A DNA stretch of 46,894 nucleotides from UBA1181 sp045617845. Lineage in GTDB: Bacteria > Bacteroidota > Bacteroidia > Bacteroidales > Paludibacteraceae. Position 1 is the first letter of the stretch; every line of letters starts with the position of its first letter. Under the pieces are notes generated by a model. That model was given only the letters and a program-made list of their open reading frames with translations. It was not told the DNA's origin and searched no databases. Where the stretch lies: positions 1 to 46,894 of the forward strand of contig JAZLJL010000013.1 of the NCBI GenBank assembly GCA_045617845.1, read 5' to 3'. Both the position numbers and the translations under genes were made by a program. Positions 8,606 to 17,252 of this stretch are shown one piece after another.

Positions 8606-9532
8606 TTACTCTGCAGTAACGACTTCAGTTGAAGAAGCAGGAGCACTGAAAGAATCTGAGCTAGAAGCAGCTGCTGGTGCTGAAGTAGGGAAATACTCAA
8701 CAACCATATCAAGCAACTTGATAGAAGAGTCCTCCATCTCAGTAGTCAAAGCCTCTACACGAGTCAAGATAAAGTTCAAGAACAATTGAAGAATCATGGC
8801 TACGATCAAACCGAACACTGTAGTCAACAAAGCGACCTTGATACCACCGGCAACGACTGTCGCACTGATATCACCTACTTGTTGGATTTTATCGAACGCC
8901 TCGATCATACCGATTACAGTACCCATAAATCCCAACATTGGAGCAAGTGCGATACACAAAGAAATCCAAGTGATGTTCTTCTCAAGACCACCCATTTGAA
9001 CGCTACCGTAAGAAACAACTGTTTTCTCAACAACGTCAGCGCCTTCGTTGATTCTAGACAAACCTTGGTTGAAGATAGAAGCGATAGGGCCTCTCACACC
9101 TGCTGTATAATCCAAAGCACCTTGAACATCCTTGCTAGACAAATAACCTTCAATCTTCTCAAGGAACTTTTGAGTGTTGATAGAAGAAAGGCTCAAAGTG
9201 ATGATACGCTCGATACACAAAGCCAAACCTACGATCAAACACAAAGCAACGATAGCCATGAAGCCAGCGCCACCCTCGATGAACTTAATCTTCAAAGCGT
9301 TGAAAACACCTTGTTCTTGAGCAGCTGGTGCAGGAGCAGCCTCGGCCTTTGTCTCTGTGGCAGCTGGTGCAGGAGCAGCAGCTTCTTGTACTGGTTGAGT
9401 CTCCTCAAAAGACTCTGAACTAGATTGCTCAGTTTGTTCAGTAGTTTCAAATGAATCTTGAGCGAATGAAGCAGTAGCGAAACCGAAAGTAAGAGCTCCA
9501 GCTAATGCTAAAGATGCAAAAATTTTTTTCAT
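8606..9532 (-). CDS. exbB: MotA/TolQ/ExbB proton channel protein with signal peptide
   Basis: This 308-residue ExbB/TolQ-type protein has the three-TM core in its C-terminal two thirds (segments about residues 92-112, 190-212 and 228-250), with the conserved GFMGTVIGMIEAFD region. Before the core it carries a cleavable-looking signal peptide (ending ASFAQ) and a Pro/Ala/Glu-rich linker with two near-repeats of APAPAA, to about residue 75. Such an extension is seen in many Bacteroidota ExbB proteins and would place the linker in the periplasm. It heads the exbB-X-exbD-exbD unit, and tRNA-Ser lies just upstream on the same strand. The C-terminus is Ala/Ser-rich. Confidence 0.9.
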   Translation of the reverse strand: MKKIFASLALAGALTFGFATASFAQDSFETTEQTEQSSSESFEETQPVQEAAAPAPAATETKAEAAPAPAAQEQGVFNALKIKFIEGGAGFMAIVALCLIVGLALCIERIITLSLSSINTQKFLEKIEGYLSSKDVQGALDYTAGVRGPIASIFNQGLSRINEGADVVEKTVVSYGSVQMGGLEKNITWISLCIALAPMLGFMGTVIGMIEAFDKIQQVGDISATVVAGGIKVALLTTVFGLIVAMILQLFLNFILTRVEALTTEMEDSSIKLLDMVVEYFPTSAPAAASSSDSFSAPASSTEVVTAE

Positions 9533-9571
9533 TTTTTTATTGATTAATTATTAATTATTGTATTACTAATT

Positions 9572-9660
<89 letters not shown>

Positions 9661-9741
9661 TGACTTCATATCAAATCGACCGCAAATTACAAAAAAAACT
9701 ATTACAAACCATCTATTGTTGAAAATTATTTTATTCCTCTG

Positions 9742-10278
9742 TTACAGAAACATTTGGCACCAATTATCGAACCTAGAAAGCGTCTCTTCCCCGTATTTCT
9801 CGAGTTTCATGCGCGCGATTTTCACGCTTCTTTCCTCTCCCAGATGGGTTTTAGAGAAAAACTTATCCGCAAAACAAATGATTTGTTCCTCTATGGAAAC
9901 GGGTAGCATATCGCGGTGAGGAACCGGCAAATCAGCAGAAAGGATGTAAGGCAAAGACAATCCGGTACCAGTATGGCGTTCGCAAACCAACGCATGACGG
10001 TCAAGCCCCTCCTTCGCCATCATCTCACTACCTAAATAGCCATGACAGATATAAGGGAAATCGCCAAGGCAATAGAGGTCCGGCGCATACGTGCGAATAA
10101 TACCGACATCATGCAGCATGGCGGCTTCCTCGATAAACTGCATGTCAGCATTTAGGTCTGGCCTGCGTTGGGCAATCCTTAACGCCAAGTCTGTGACATC
10201 ATAAGAATGTTTCAATAAAATATCCTTGCATTGCGGATTTTCCGCATAATATTTATCGATTATCTCAATAGGATTCAT
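9742..10278 (-). CDS. HD-domain phosphohydrolase
   Basis: This 178-residue single-domain protein has the HD metal-dependent phosphohydrolase signature: His24 (KHSYDVT), His56-Asp57 (MLHDVGI) and a later CERHTGTG histidine cluster, typical of the YqeK/uncharacterised HD family that acts on nucleotides or similar phosphates. The substrate is unknown. A TAnnTTTG-type box at 10295-10302 on the same strand lies close upstream, so it is probably transcribed alone. The next gene downstream on this strand is tRNA-Ser. Confidence 0.85.
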   Translation of the reverse strand: MNPIEIIDKYYAENPQCKDILLKHSYDVTDLALRIAQRRPDLNADMQFIEEAAMLHDVGIIRTYAPDLYCLGDFPYICHGYLGSEMMAKEGLDRHALVCERHTGTGLSLPYILSADLPVPHRDMLPVSIEEQIICFADKFFSKTHLGEERSVKIARMKLEKYGEETLSRFDNWCQMFL

Positions 10279-10294
10279 ATCATTCCTTTTTCCG

Positions 10295-10302
10295 CAAATT
10301 TA
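10295..10302 (-). promoter_or_regulatory. -7 box (TAAATTTG) of the HD gene
   Basis: An exact TAnnTTTG on the minus strand, 16 bases upstream of the ATG at 10278, matches the Bacteroidota primary sigma consensus. Confidence 0.55.
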
Positions 10303-10400
10303 ATACTTTTCCCGCAACACATCACAAAATCAGAAGAAAACTATGAAAAAGTAGCAAAACACTGATTAGACAGTGAAAAGGGGAATCCTTATCAAGGAAC

Positions 10401-10432
10401 AAAAAAAGGCGATGGAAGCATCCACCGCCTTT
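10401..10432 (-). terminator. Hairpin terminator after transketolase
   Basis: On the minus strand a nine-pair stem (GGCGGTGGA / TCCATCGCC, one G-U pair) with a four-base loop is followed by seven T. It lies 28 bases past the tkt stop. Confidence 0.8.
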
Positions 10433-10460
10433 CATAGCATATAAGTGCAAGAAATAATGA

Positions 10461-12497
10461 CTATAATTTTAAGAAATCACACACCTCGGCATAGACAGAC
10501 TCCGCATTAAAGCCGAACTTTTCATCCAAGACTGTGTAAGGAGCCGAATAGCCAAAATGGTCAAGGCCATGGACAAATCCATTTTTACCGACCAAGCCAC
10601 TGATTGTCAAAGGCATACCAGCAGTCAATCCATAAACCGGAAGATCAGATGGCAAAACAGAATCTTGATAGGCGGCGTCCTGAGAGCGGAAAAGTCCCTC
10701 AGACGGAGCGGAAACGATACGGATTTTCAAATTCTTACGTTCCTCAAGCAACTTAGCGCCATCGAACAAAGTGGAAACTTCAGAGCCACTTGCCACCATC
10801 ACCAAGTCAGGTTTTCCAGCTACATCCTTTACGATGTAGGCGCCCTTTTCAGCCTGCAAAGCCTGTTGATATCTATTTCCCTCACAAGGAAGGTCATTCA
10901 CATTTTGTCTAGAAAGGATCAAAGCGGTCGGAGTATCGACATTCTCCATAGCCATCTTCCAGGCTACAGTGGTCTCGTTCACGTCGGCAGGACGCAAAAC
11001 GAGCATGCTATTCTTACCTTTGTGGTTCTTAACGTTCTCGAGCAACCTAACCTGCATCTCCTGCTCGATAGGCTGATGGGTAGGACCATCCTCTCCCACC
11101 CTAAAGGCGTCATGGCTCCAAACGTACTTAACAGGGATACGCATAAGAGCGGCCATTCTCATGGCAGGCTTCATATAATCGGAGAAGACGAAGAAAGTAC
11201 CGCAAGCGGCATAGACACCACCATGAAGGGCGATACCGTTCATGATGCAAGCCATCGTCAACTCAGACACACCGGCATGCAAAAACGCGCCAGAGAAATC
11301 GCCCTTGACAATAGGATGAGTATGTTTCAAGAAGCCATCAGTCTTATCGGAATTGGAAAGGTCGGCAGAAGAGACAATCATATTCTCGACCTTTTCAGAG
11401 AGAACGCTTAACACAGTAGCGGAAGCCGAGCGGGTCGGTTGATTAGGTTTTTGTGCGATAGACGCATAATCGATCGCAGGCAATTTACCGCTGAAGAATT
11501 GATCCAACTTTTTAGCCAATTCAGGATTCTCCTTGGCCCATTTCGCTTGTTCGGCCTTCTTTGCGGCGGCGATTTGAGTCAATTGTTGTTTACGCTCTTC
11601 GTATAATTTAGCCACCTCAGGGAAGATGACGAAAGGATCATCAGGATTACCGCCCAATTTCTCAATTGTCTTCGGAATGCAGACACCAGCCTTAGAGAGA
11701 GGTTGACCATGAGTGGAGACTTTGCTCTCCATGGAACTGCCATCCTCAGCGACGCAACCGATACCCATCGTAGTCTTGCCGATGATTAAAGTAGGGCGAT
11801 CCTTCTCTTGGTTAGCCTTAGTCAAAGCGTCTATGATTTGAGCAGCGTCATTACCATTGATAGACAACACATTCCAATTCCAAGCCTTGTACTTCATCGC
11901 GATGTCCTCAGTAGAAACCTCGTCGACTTTAGTCGAAAGTTGGATATTATTAGCATCATAGAACATGATGAGGTTATGCAAGCCGAGGTGACCGGCGATA
12001 CGACCGGAACCTTGGGAAATCTCCTCTTGGATACCGCCGTCAGAGATGAAGGAATAGATTTTGTGGCTCATCCATTCACCGAAACGAGCGCAAAGGAAAC
12101 GTTCAGCGATAGCTGCGCCGACAGCCATCGTATGGCCTTGTCCCAACGGACCGGAAGTGTTTTCTATGCCATGTTCCAAGCTTACTTCAGGGTGACCTGG
12201 AGTCTTACTGCCCCATTGACGGAAAGACTTGATGTCATCCATAGAGAATTTGCCGCACAAGAGCAACACTGAATAAAGCATAGGCGACATATGTCCCGGA
12301 TCCAAGAAAAACCTATCACGATTAATCCATTTAGGATCTGTCGGGTCGAATGTCAGGAATTGGGAATAAAGGATGTTGATGAAGTCAGCACCGCCCATAG
12401 CGCCTCCGGGATGACCGGACTTAGCTTTTTCTACCATTGCAGCAGTCAATATTCTGATGTTGTCTGCCGCCCGATTCAGCGTTTGAATGTCTGCCAT
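10461..12497 (-). CDS. tkt: Transketolase
   Basis: This 678-residue thiamine-diphosphate enzyme moves two-carbon ketol units in the non-oxidative pentose phosphate pathway. The domains are in family order: the TPP-binding N-terminal domain (GHPGGAMGGAD, then LGQGHTMAVG), the pyrimidine-binding middle domain (THPIVKGDFSG, DGPTHQPIEQ with the catalytic His) and the C-terminal domain. The usual GDG of the metal-binding motif reads SDGG here, with the Asp kept. The frame opens upstream to 12554, but the ATG at 12497 (MADIQTLN) is chosen because the extra 19 residues are not family-like and overlap the presumed promoter region (TATATTTTG near 12552-12560). It is a single-gene unit with a hairpin terminator. 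Confidence 0.95.
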   Translation of the reverse strand: MADIQTLNRAADNIRILTAAMVEKAKSGHPGGAMGGADFINILYSQFLTFDPTDPKWINRDRFFLDPGHMSPMLYSVLLLCGKFSMDDIKSFRQWGSKTPGHPEVSLEHGIENTSGPLGQGHTMAVGAAIAERFLCARFGEWMSHKIYSFISDGGIQEEISQGSGRIAGHLGLHNLIMFYDANNIQLSTKVDEVSTEDIAMKYKAWNWNVLSINGNDAAQIIDALTKANQEKDRPTLIIGKTTMGIGCVAEDGSSMESKVSTHGQPLSKAGVCIPKTIEKLGGNPDDPFVIFPEVAKLYEERKQQLTQIAAAKKAEQAKWAKENPELAKKLDQFFSGKLPAIDYASIAQKPNQPTRSASATVLSVLSEKVENMIVSSADLSNSDKTDGFLKHTHPIVKGDFSGAFLHAGVSELTMACIMNGIALHGGVYAACGTFFVFSDYMKPAMRMAALMRIPVKYVWSHDAFRVGEDGPTHQPIEQEMQVRLLENVKNHKGKNSMLVLRPADVNETTVAWKMAMENVDTPTALILSRQNVNDLPCEGNRYQQALQAEKGAYIVKDVAGKPDLVMVASGSEVSTLFDGAKLLEERKNLKIRIVSAPSEGLFRSQDAAYQDSVLPSDLPVYGLTAGMPLTISGLVGKNGFVHGLDHFGYSAPYTVLDEKFGFNAESVYAEVCDFLKL

Positions 12498-12703
12498 TTT
12501 TCTCTTTTTATGTAAAGGAATTGAATAAATTTTTCTGACCGCGAAGTTAAGCAAAATATATGACGAATTAAAGAGCCCTTCTCCAAAAAAAAATAAAAGT
12601 TTAAAAACAAAGGGAATAAGGTCACAAAAAGAAGGAATGAAAGAGGATAGACTAAGGCAATTAGCGGAAGAAGATTATGATAACAAGAGAGCTAAGATGA
12701 AAG

Positions 12704-12732
12704 AAAAAGGGGAACCAAAGGCTCCCCTTTTT
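12704..12732 (-). terminator. Hairpin terminator after tsf
   Basis: A minus-strand stem GGGGAGCC / GGTTCCCC with a three-base loop is followed by a T run, 19 bases beyond the tsf stop. It closes the rplM-rpsI-rpsB-tsf unit. Confidence 0.75.
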
Positions 12733-12750
12733 AAATATGAAGATTAGGAA

Positions 12751-13743
12751 TTATTCTTCATTCAAAGTGACACGTTTAAGGTCAGTAGCAGTAAATCCCT
12801 TAGACACAGAGCCCATATACTGAGCCACAGTAATCTTTTGGTCCTTGATGAACAATTGGTTCAACAAAGTAACTTCCTTATAGAACTTAGCGATACGACC
12901 ATTAACGATGTTATTGATCATTTGTTCCTTCAAGTTAGCCGCAGCCTGTTCAGCGACAGTCTTCTTGATTTCGCGAGCCTTGTCGGCTTGCTCAGCGGTA
13001 ATCCAACCCTTTTCGAGATTAGACTCGATATGAGAATCGGAATCAACGTGAGCAGGATTGATGCCAGCCTTAGAAAGAGCGCCTTCAACTTGTTTTTGGA
13101 TCAAATCAGCCTTAGTTTTCTCAGTAGCGATTTCTCTCTCCTTAGCGACCAAATCAGCAGGAACGCCAGATTCATCAACAGAAGCAGGGTTCATGGCAGC
13201 GACTTGCATAGCCACGTCCTTGTAAGCTTGGATATCGAGACCAGCTTGGTTGAAAGCCACGATAGAAGCCAACATATTTCCAGGATGGATATAAGCCCAA
13301 GTAGCGGTACCGTTAACGAACTCATACATACCCAACTCCATTTTCTCACCAGTCACACCAGAGCGGTCAGTGATCAATTGTTGGATAGTAGAATTACCGA
13401 TCATGGTAGAAGTCAAAGCCTCCAAAGAAGCAGGTTTAACCTCCATAGCCTTATCCAAGATTTGTTGAGTAAGAGCGACGAAGTCAGCGTTCTTAGCGAC
13501 AAAGTCAGTCTCGCACTTCAAAGCGACGATAGCGGCGAAACCATCCTTAGCGGCAGCCAACACACAACCTTGAGCAGCCTCACGGTCACTTCTCTTAGCT
13601 GCGATAGCCTGACCTCTTTTACGGATAAGTTCTACAGCCTTGTCGAAATCGCCCTCAGCCTCGGTAAGAGCCTTCTTGCAATCCATCATACCGGCACCGG
13701 TCATGGTACGCAATTTGCTGATATCAGCCAATGAAACAGCCAT
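12751..13743 (-). CDS. tsf: Translation elongation factor Ts
   Basis: This 330-residue guanine-nucleotide exchange factor recycles EF-Tu-GDP. The N-terminal UBA-like domain (LRTMTGAGMMDCKKALTEA) is followed by the EF-Ts signature KCETDFVAKN, and then by two core subdomains. At 330 residues it is longer than the E. coli protein (283), as is usual in Bacteroidota. It is the last gene of the ribosomal unit, 24 bases after rpsB, so the two products can be made together as in most bacteria. Confidence 0.96.
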   Translation of the reverse strand: MAVSLADISKLRTMTGAGMMDCKKALTEAEGDFDKAVELIRKRGQAIAAKRSDREAAQGCVLAAAKDGFAAIVALKCETDFVAKNADFVALTQQILDKAMEVKPASLEALTSTMIGNSTIQQLITDRSGVTGEKMELGMYEFVNGTATWAYIHPGNMLASIVAFNQAGLDIQAYKDVAMQVAAMNPASVDESGVPADLVAKEREIATEKTKADLIQKQVEGALSKAGINPAHVDSDSHIESNLEKGWITAEQADKAREIKKTVAEQAAANLKEQMINNIVNGRIAKFYKEVTLLNQLFIKDQKITVAQYMGSVSKGFTATDLKRVTLNEE

Positions 13744-13767
13744 AATACTTATTACTTTTTAAATTAA

Positions 13768-14598
13768 TTAATCTTCAGACACTTCAAACTTGCTAGCCAC
13801 TTTAGCGTTAAGAGCGTCGCCGTCCACGTTGTTCTTAGACTTCTTAGCGGTTCTCTTTCTCTCCTTCTTTTGTTCAGGAGCCTCAGCAGCCTCATTCTCC
13901 TCTTTCTCGACCTTTCTCTCGTCCAATCCCTCTTTGATAGCGCCACAAAGAGCGTTCAAGATGACCTCTACTGACTTAGTAGCGTCATCGTTAGCAGGGA
14001 TAACGAAATCAACGTCATTAGGATTAGAGTTAGTGTCCACGATACCATATACAGGTATACCCAATCTCTTAGCCTCGCGGATGGCGATATTCTCCTTAGT
14101 CACGTCAACGACGAACAAAGCAGAAGGGAGACGAGTCATGTCGGCGATGCTACCCAAGTTCTTCTCCAACTTAGCGCGTTGGCGGGAGATTTGGAGTTTT
14201 TCCCTCTTAGAGAGGTTATCGAAAGTACCATCGTTAGACAATTTATCGATAGAAGCCATTTTCTTAACAGCCTTACGGATCGTAGGGAAGTTAGTCAACA
14301 TACCACCAGCCCATCTTTCAGTAACGAAAGGCATAGAAACCTCAGTGGCCTTATCAGCTACAACTTGTTTAGCTTGTTTCTTAGTTGCAACAAAAAGAAT
14401 CTTCTTGCCCGATTTTGCAACTTGTTTCAAAGCAGCGGCAGCCTCCTCTACTTTAACAACAGTCTTGTGAAGATCAATAATATGGATACCGTTACGTTCC
14501 ATGAAGATGTAGGGTGCCATTGCTGGGTTCCACTTTCTTCTCAAGTGACCGAAGTGACAACCTGCCTCTAATAATTCATCAAAATTAGTTCTTGACAT
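13768..14598 (-). CDS. rpsB: 30S ribosomal protein S2
   Basis: This is a 276-residue S2 protein. The N-terminal signature LLEAGCHFGHLRRKWNP and the downstream segment VFVVDVTKE / AIREAKRLGIPVYGIVDTN are clear. After the conserved core (about residue 232) there is an acidic then lysine-rich low-complexity tail ending in a short EVSED, extra to the E. coli protein. It is preceded by a 140-base gap after rpsI that contains a GC-rich dyad (14639-14676), a possible leader control element, and is followed closely by tsf. Confidence 0.96.
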   Translation of the reverse strand: MSRTNFDELLEAGCHFGHLRRKWNPAMAPYIFMERNGIHIIDLHKTVVKVEEAAAALKQVAKSGKKILFVATKKQAKQVVADKATEVSMPFVTERWAGGMLTNFPTIRKAVKKMASIDKLSNDGTFDNLSKREKLQISRQRAKLEKNLGSIADMTRLPSALFVVDVTKENIAIREAKRLGIPVYGIVDTNSNPNDVDFVIPANDDATKSVEVILNALCGAIKEGLDERKVEKEENEAAEAPEQKKERKRTAKKSKNNVDGDALNAKVASKFEVSED

Positions 14599-14638
14599 TT
14601 TCTTAAATTTTAATCGTTTACATTCTTTTTACTTAAAC

Positions 14639-14676
14639 AATCGGGCGGTAGTCCGACAACCGAAGTCCGACCGATT
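14639..14676 (-). promoter_or_regulatory. Imperfect dyad in the rpsI-rpsB gap, possible leader element
   Basis: The transcript between rpsI and rpsB contains an outer stem AATCGG/CCGATT enclosing two copies of the octamer GTCGGACT. It sits about 40 bases before the rpsB start. S2 is known to control its own operon in other bacteria, so an S2-binding leader is possible. There is no T run, so it does not look like a terminator. Confidence 0.3.
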
Positions 14677-14738
14677 TAGATACTAAACGTACTCTCTCAT
14701 GAAGCCATACCAAACAAGTGGCAAGCCCCATCCAAGCA

Positions 14739-15125
14739 CTAACGTTTACTGAACTGGAATCTCTTTCTTGCTTTAGGACGACCTGGTTTCTTACGTTCAA
14801 CCTCACGAGAATCGCGAGTCAAGAAGCCTTCGCTCTTCAAAGCGAGTTTGTTCTCAGCGTCAACCTTAACCAAAGCGCGGGCGATAGCCAAACGCAAAGC
14901 CTCAGCTTGGCCAGTGAAACCGCCACCATCCAAGATAGCTTTCACATTGAACTTTCCTGCTGCATTAAGAGCATTCAACGGTTGCTTAACAACATATTGC
15001 AAAATCCCTGAAGGGAAGTATACAGTAACATCTTTATTGTTGACAGTGATTTGTCCATCACCCTCACAAAGGTAAACGCGTGCAATAGCAGCTTTTCTTC
15101 TACCTACGGCATTAACTACTTCCAT
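14739..15125 (-). CDS. rpsI: 30S ribosomal protein S9
   Basis: This 128-residue S9 protein has the family start GRRKAAIARVYL, the central GGGFTGQAEALRLAIARAL and the characteristic basic tail (KKPGRPKARKRFQFSKR) that reaches the P-site tRNA. It starts four bases after the rplM stop, the standard rplM-rpsI pair. Confidence 0.97.
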   Translation of the reverse strand: MEVVNAVGRRKAAIARVYLCEGDGQITVNNKDVTVYFPSGILQYVVKQPLNALNAAGKFNVKAILDGGGFTGQAEALRLAIARALVKVDAENKLALKSEGFLTRDSREVERKKPGRPKARKRFQFSKR

Positions 15126-15129
15126 GTTA

Positions 15130-15585
15130 TTACTTGATTGAGTTTAAATCGATAAGTTTAGGTTGTTGAGCGGTTTGCTCATGCTCGCTTCCAGCATAAA
15201 CGTAAAGGTTTCCGAGGATAGCATCGCCAAGACGATTCTTCGGCAACATACCTTTAACGACTTTTCTGATAAGCTTCTCTGGGCTCTTCTTCAAAAGGTC
15301 ACCTGGGGTGAACTCTCTTTGGCCGCCCGGATAACCCGTAAATCTCAAATAAATACGGTCAGTAGCCTTGTTACCTGTGATTTTTACTTTTGCTGCGTTA
15401 ATAACGACTACATTGTCTCCGCAGTCTACATGTGGGGTAAAGTTAGGTTTGTACTTACCTCTCAAAAGTTTAGCGACTTTTGACCCCAAACGTCCCAATG
15501 ATTGGTCCGCTGCATCTACGACAACCCACTCTTTTTTTACGGTTGCCTTGTTAGCAGAAATGGTTTTAAAACTTAAAGTATCCAC
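15130..15585 (-). CDS. rplM: 50S ribosomal protein L13
   Basis: This 151-residue L13 protein has the signature VVVDAADQSLGRLGSKVAKLL and the downstream GYPGGQREFTPGDLL and VKGMLPKNRLG segments. It is the first gene of rplM-rpsI-rpsB-tsf on the minus strand. The 250 bases upstream contain no TAnnTTTG box on this strand that I can find, so the promoter is unplaced. Confidence 0.97.
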   Translation of the reverse strand: MDTLSFKTISANKATVKKEWVVVDAADQSLGRLGSKVAKLLRGKYKPNFTPHVDCGDNVVVINAAKVKITGNKATDRIYLRFTGYPGGQREFTPGDLLKKSPEKLIRKVVKGMLPKNRLGDAILGNLYVYAGSEHEQTAQQPKLIDLNSIK

Positions 15586-15609
15586 TTTAATTTGTTTTTA
15601 ATTAGTTAA

Positions 15610-15747
15610 TTAATCATTCACTTTGCCTTCGACTTCGGGCAAGTCTAGGGCGATTTGACTATTGGATAATAATTCGGTCGCGAATTTATCCTTAATTTTC
15701 CTAATTACAAAATCTTTAAGCGAAGTTTTTTTCAACAAAACAAGCAT
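15610..15747 (-). CDS. Possible short open frame upstream of rplM
   Basis: A short frame of about 45 codons (starting MLVLLKKTSLKDFVI; the frame is open to 15792) ends 25 bases before rplM. Its composition (charged and amphipathic, ending LPEVEGKVND) is protein-like, but there is no recognisable family, start signal or promoter. It could be a leader peptide, the remnant of a gene, or chance. Confidence 0.2.
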   Translation of the reverse strand: MLVLLKKTSLKDFVIRKIKDKFATELLSNSQIALDLPEVEGKVND

Positions 15748-15832
15748 CACGGGTACTATAAACGAAATACTGGGGAAACGAGCAAGACACACTTCGGAGG
15801 GAAGCAGGTGACCGATCTAGAAGGAGGGGGAA

Positions 15833-16627
15833 TCAATATTCGTCCACCCCTTCCGGTTCCTTATCAAAAAAGGAGAAATAATAACTCATCACATATCGGA
15901 AACCCCACTTGCCATTCTTCTCGCTGCCATATCCAGGAGCATATGACTGATGGATCTTGGCATTCGTCGCGTCTTTGCTTTCCGTATGGAACAAGGGTTT
16001 GAAGATAGCCTCAACGCCCAAGCAAAAATGACCGGCGACAGGCGCCTTCATGCCGACGAGCACCTCACCCCAACAAGCCTTGTTATTCCCATCATAGGAA
16101 AAGCATTCCTCCTCCGCGTCACTTCCAGACCAAAAACTATTCTCCAAAGGATAACCGTCAATCTCGGAATGGAAATTAGGCGCGCAACCGAAGTTAAGTC
16201 CCACATATGAAATAGGATTCAGTTTCTTAAAGAAATTCTTCTTCCATATATTGGCAGACAAGCCCACCTTAAAATATGCGCCATCCACCTTATAACAAAT
16301 GTTATCGGCAAGGATAGGATAATCATACTTATCGCTAGCATCGTAAGTTTGGTAACCGAACACAAACGTCGGGTAGATGCGGTGGAAGAGGTCAATCTCA
16401 AAACTGGCATCCAACCCCATGCGGGAATTATCGAAAATATGGAGTATAGGGTCCATGACATCGACGTCGACATAGCATCCATAAAGGACAGCCTGCGCCT
16501 TTTCTTTCTTATCCTTCCCCTTGGCCGACTTCGAATTGTCAGCGCTCTCAGCGAAAGCGGAGAGACACAAAGTCAGGCAAATGAGTGTATCAATAATTCT
16601 CCAGATATATCTTGACGTTTTTCGCAT
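15833..16627 (-). CDS. Exported DUF6048-like protein
   Basis: This 264-residue protein has a signal peptide (residues about 10-27, ending AFAES), a short Lys/Ser-rich linker and then a beta-rich body with alternating aromatic strands (GLDASFEIDLF, YVGLNFGCAP, FRYVMSYYFSFF), suggesting a small outer-membrane barrel. It resembles the uncharacterised Bacteroidota family I know as DUF6048, which is normally encoded next to a DUF6452-type lipoprotein, exactly as here. Its start overlaps the end of that lipoprotein gene by 38 bases, so the two are probably coupled. The function is unknown. It is the last gene of the six-gene unit. Confidence 0.65.
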   Translation of the reverse strand: MRKTSRYIWRIIDTLICLTLCLSAFAESADNSKSAKGKDKKEKAQAVLYGCYVDVDVMDPILHIFDNSRMGLDASFEIDLFHRIYPTFVFGYQTYDASDKYDYPILADNICYKVDGAYFKVGLSANIWKKNFFKKLNPISYVGLNFGCAPNFHSEIDGYPLENSFWSGSDAEEECFSYDGNNKACWGEVLVGMKAPVAGHFCLGVEAIFKPLFHTESKDATNAKIHQSYAPGYGSEKNGKWGFRYVMSYYFSFFDKEPEGVDEY

Positions 16628-17252
16628 CGCTTAAATTTGTTACGGAGGAATCAGCCACTACAACAGAGCCGATTCCATTATGTAGGAACTTAACATTCTT
16701 CAAAACATGAGAGACCACGCATCCACATTCAGCGGAGACGAACTCCACCGAATTGGTATAATCGAACACCAGCGTGTCGATTTCGGGGCGAGCCACCAAA
16801 TATGAGGTGTCGGACAATGACCCGCGTGAATATCGAATCATATCGAAATCCCCCAAAAAGAACACATCGGAAGATTCGTTTTTCCAAGGGCAAACCACAT
16901 CCAAACCGGGTCCCACCAAACGGAGCGTCTCCCCTACTATCAAAGTGTCGCACAACGAATGGTCCGTCACGACAGCGCAAGCGAACATACAACATTCATT
17001 GTCGTTATCCAACTTCAACTGAATAGACTCTTTGGAGGAGAAATTCATCACAGAATCCGTTCCGACTCCCCTCATCACAAGCAATGTCGGACCGACAGAG
17101 ACGGATGTATCCATTTCCGAGTAGAACAGCACATTGGTCGGAGCGAACATCAATTCGTCACAATGGTCATTCTTGCAAGCAGATAAAGCGACCACAGACA
17201 AAACCACAGATGCGGCAACCCTCATAAACGACACGAAATCATTCTTCTTCAT
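16590..17252 (-). CDS. DUF6452-like lipoprotein
   Basis: This 220-residue lipoprotein has a type II signal peptide with lipobox LSAC at Cys26, followed by a beta-rich domain. It resembles the Bacteroidota DUF6452 family, partner of the DUF6048-type protein encoded next. Its ATG overlaps the nitroreductase stop (ATGA), and its 3' end overlaps the next gene. It presumably sits on the periplasmic or surface side of the outer membrane together with its neighbour. No catalytic motif was seen. Confidence 0.65.
   Translation of the reverse strand: MKKNDFVSFMRVAASVVLSVVALSACKNDHCDELMFAPTNVLFYSEMDTSVSVGPTLLVMRGVGTDSVMNFSSKESIQLKLDNDNECCMFACAVVTDHSLCDTLIVGETLRLVGPGLDVVCPWKNESSDVFFLGDFDMIRYSRGSLSDTSYLVARPEIDTLVFDYTNSVEFVSAECGCVVSHVLKNVKFLHNGIGSVVVADSSVTNLSDAKNVKIYLENY

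Noticed and set aside
10557..11411. 284-codon open frame antisense to transketolase
   Set aside because: Shadow of tkt; no start signals or domain.
12838..13734. 298-codon open frame antisense to tsf
   Set aside because: Ser/Leu/Asp-rich mirror of tsf codons, not a protein-like sequence.
13790..14470. 226-codon open frame antisense to rpsB
   Set aside because: Shadow of rpsB; its hydrophobic look comes from the complement of Lys/Glu-rich codons.
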